Source: Meconema thalassinum
Taxonomy: Eukaryota; Arthropoda; Insecta; Orthoptera; Tettigoniidae
Direction: 5' to 3'
Length of the DNA: 64,000 bases
NCBI GenBank assembly: GCA_946902985.2
Contig: OX336388.2
Span: 286,852,526-286,916,525, forward strand
Made by a program: the position numbers and the translations under genes. How positions within the stretch are numbered: the stretch's first letter is position 1; the number at the start of each line of letters is the position of its first letter. This document shows, in pieces, positions 62,056 to 64,000 of the stretch. The notes below the pieces were generated by a model. It had not been told where the DNA came from, did no database searches, and saw nothing but the letters and a program-made list of their open reading frames with translations.

Positions 62056-64000
62056 CTATACCATCACTCTTTTATCATCACCAGGACACAAAGCAATTTT
62101 GTTTAGTCTTATAGATGATATGTCATGTTGTTTAGAAGCGATAATGTTCATGGGTATTCTTTTTACATTGTTTTCCATGACACAATCCTTATAATCTTGA
62201 AAGCTTATACAATTTTTGACAACACCTCTGTTAATACCTTTAATCTTTTTGATTTCTTTACCATTTATGTCTAAAGCGTACATTTTAGCTCTAAGTCCAA
62301 CAAATGCTTTTATAATTTGTCCACAAGCCTCGTCTTTAAATTTCCCCAACGTTTTCTTGTTTGATGTAGAGTAACATATGTGATTAGTAGGATAATCTGA
62401 TGTGTCCAGGTGTTCTAGGAAATCCAACTTGTCTTGATATACATCTTGGGTGTTAATCAAATAAATGAACGAGTCGGTATCCATATACATGAGTTTAAGA
62501 TTGTTCATTCCATAATAGGGTAGCAGGACATCATAGTGGTGGGAATACATGAGAGTTTTTGAAATATCCAGTATACACATTCCAATATATATAGGCTTAT
62601 TGAATACAATGTTACGTTTAGCCATGTGGAAAGCAGCTAGGTTAGGACCATAAATGGTTCTGTCAATAAATGTCGGCTTTGCTATTAGCTTTTCTGCCTT
62701 TTTGCTGTCAGTCACAAGACGTATGTCTATTCTTTTACGGATATTTTCCATTGTTTTTCCAAAAATAGCATTGTTGAATAATTTGTACAGATTTTTCTCA
62801 AAATCATTTTTGGCTTGTTTTCGAAGGTTGTTATTAAAATCAACGTATGCCTTTAACCAAGGTCTTTGCTTAAACTTTAACACACGATGAATTTTTATCA
62901 ATTTTATTCCATGATCTAAAGCCTGTTTTAATGCCATGTAGTGAACAACATATCGCCTTCGATTTCCAAGATGAGGAATTAGTTTTTTCAGAGACGAATC
63001 CTTAGGTTGTGTACACTCAGGTAGGAAAGGTAAATCGTTGTGTAGATCATGAAGGGCAGATGGGTAATCAACATCAACGTCTAGAATGTATCCCACAGGA
63101 TCGTCTTCCTTTAGTTTTTCTAGATCAACAGTATCTGGAGAAACCCACTGAAATCCACCATAAGGAAGGGAGTGGCACATAGCCCACCCGTATTGGTTGT
63201 TGGCATCATCATAGGTAATAAACTGCGATGGTTTCTCAGAATCATAGGTTTCCATGTATTTATTGTTAACTTCAGCATACCGATGAGACACCTGGCATAT
63301 GCCTCCGCGTATTCCAGACTCGATTAAAAGAATCTGATCGTAATCCTGTATCAATTCCAGTTCAATTCCGGTGTAAAGGAGCATTGCCTCGAAACTTAAA
63401 CCAGGCGAAGTAAAAAAGTGTGCAGCATCCACTCGGTGTGTTTCTAGAGTTTTGTTTCTAAACGTTTCAAAGCTGTCTGCAAGAAGGAGTACATCTGAAC
63501 TTAGGTAGAGGTCACTATATTCCCCTAGAGTTTTAATGTTGAACTGTTTCCAGACATTTTTGGCATGTTCATAGTCTTCTTGACTAACATTTTCTTGACT
63601 TAATTTGTTAAAGAATGCCTCTTTCGGAGGTAAACACGTTTCACTTAACTTTTCCCATGAGTCAATGTAGTCATAACAAAATACCCCTTTACGAGTCATG
63701 AGCATTGCATTTTCTTTTCCAAAGTACTTGTCTGTTTCAGGGTATGATGTTAAGTTGGAAACTAAGTTTTCCAAACTACTCGGCATTAACCGAAACGTGT
63801 CCACAAATCTAAGCTTAACATTTCCTACATATTTGGTGAAGGAAATGTATTTTTCCTTGGAGTTAGCGATAACATCCACTCTCTCAGTAGTACATCCTAA
63901 TTGCTTTACAATGAAATTTGCGTCGTAGCCACTCATATTATGTAGAAATACAGGAACGGGGTTACGTGTTTTACACCTCAAATTACAGTTATTGTGAGCA
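62056..64000 (-). CDS. Protein-primed DNA polymerase B (Polinton/adintovirus type), 5' end outside window
   Basis: At least 641 codons are open, and the frame continues past the first ATG (63981) to the window edge with A-H-N-x-C-N-L, so the N-terminus is missing. Counting from that ATG: an exonuclease II motif H-N-M-S-G-Y-D at 14-20; exonuclease III-like Y-S-D-L-Y-L-S-S-D-V at about 152; polymerase motif A region D-A-N-N-Q-Y-G-W at about 256; motif B N-N-A-I-F-G-K at about 400; and motif C Y-M-D-T-D-S at about 498-503. The C-terminus has K-G-I-N-R-G-V-V-K. No stop or frameshift is visible. Such enzymes copy self-synthesising transposons or related viruses by protein priming. Neighbouring integrase, ATPase and capsid genes, if any, would lie to the right. 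Confidence 0.93.
   Translation of the reverse strand, partial: AHNNCNLRCKTRNPVPVFLHNMSGYDANFIVKQLGCTTERVDVIANSKEKYISFTKYVGNVKLRFVDTFRLMPSSLENLVSNLTSYPETDKYFGKENAMLMTRKGVFCYDYIDSWEKLSETCLPPKEAFFNKLSQENVSQEDYEHAKNVWKQFNIKTLGEYSDLYLSSDVLLLADSFETFRNKTLETHRVDAAHFFTSPGLSFEAMLLYTGIELELIQDYDQILLIESGIRGGICQVSHRYAEVNNKYMETYDSEKPSQFITYDDANNQYGWAMCHSLPYGGFQWVSPDTVDLEKLKEDDPVGYILDVDVDYPSALHDLHNDLPFLPECTQPKDSSLKKLIPHLGNRRRYVVHYMALKQALDHGIKLIKIHRVLKFKQRPWLKAYVDFNNNLRKQAKNDFEKNLYKLFNNAIFGKTMENIRKRIDIRLVTDSKKAEKLIAKPTFIDRTIYGPNLAAFHMAKRNIVFNKPIYIGMCILDISKTLMYSHHYDVLLPYYGMNNLKLMYMDTDSFIYLINTQDVYQDKLDFLEHLDTSDYPTNHICYSTSNKKTLGKFKDEACGQIIKAFVGLRAKMYALDINGKEIKKIKGINRGVVKNCISFQDYKDCVMENNVKRIPMNIIASKQHDISSIRLNKIALCPGDDKRVMV

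Overview
This window reads as intergenic, repeat-dominated DNA from an arthropod, most likely an insect. The support is (TTAGG)n-type arrays near 60.3 kb, insect-style Tc1/mariner, hAT, pogo-like, Helitron and Polinton/adintovirus-type sequences, and many families of tRNA-derived SINEs. The density of old nested copies suggests a large genome; a polyneopteran host (for example an orthopteran or phasmid) is my guess and is not shown by the sequence. No complete host gene was found. Two short host-like pieces stand out: a spliced THAP-domain start near 9.8 kb and a possible 49-bp exon at 44.8 kb. Family labels such as LINE-A, S1 or M1 are local names used only in this annotation.

Layout. 0-5.7 kb: LINE-A 3' ends, the inverted-repeat element M1 and an internally deleted mariner. 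6-9.4 kb: element G2, split by a hAT with a perfect 8-bp target duplication. 9.5-22.4 kb: THAP start, several G1/G2/G3 elements, LINE-B fragments and SINE clusters. 22.7-30 kb: a LINE-B tail, two decayed Tc1/mariner-type elements, two M1 copies, and LINE-A, LINE-B and LINE-C pieces. 30.3-35.6 kb: a G1 copy split by an intact Tc1-like transposon, joined directly to a G2 copy. 35.9-39.9 kb: a short hAT, a Tc1-like copy with three stops, LINE-A tails and an S6 SINE. 40-47 kb: SINE, pogo-like MITE, M1, a 17-unit minisatellite, the exon candidate and a 2-kb LINE-C reverse transcriptase relic. 47.4-53.6 kb: G3, G2 and G1 copies and SINEs. 54.0-57.6 kb: a Helitron holding thirteen repeats of about 164 bp and a G1 insertion. 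57.6-62 kb: LINE-A, SINEs, telomere-like repeats and minisatellites. 62.06-64 kb: an open protein-primed DNA polymerase B frame running off the right edge.

The most unusual structure is a superfamily of three element types (G1, G2, G3; 14 copies). All share a 5' AGCCTAyTTTC block, a GT/GTCT microsatellite, a matching inverted block near the 3' end, a small hairpin and a terminal CTTGTT. The inverted blocks and the hairpin stems covary between families. This architecture resembles the Helentron-associated (HINE/DINE-1-like) elements of Drosophila, but the assignment is an inference. Only two reading frames look functional: the Tc1-like transposase (31776-32801) and the DNA polymerase (62056 to the edge). 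Everything else is relic or non-autonomous.
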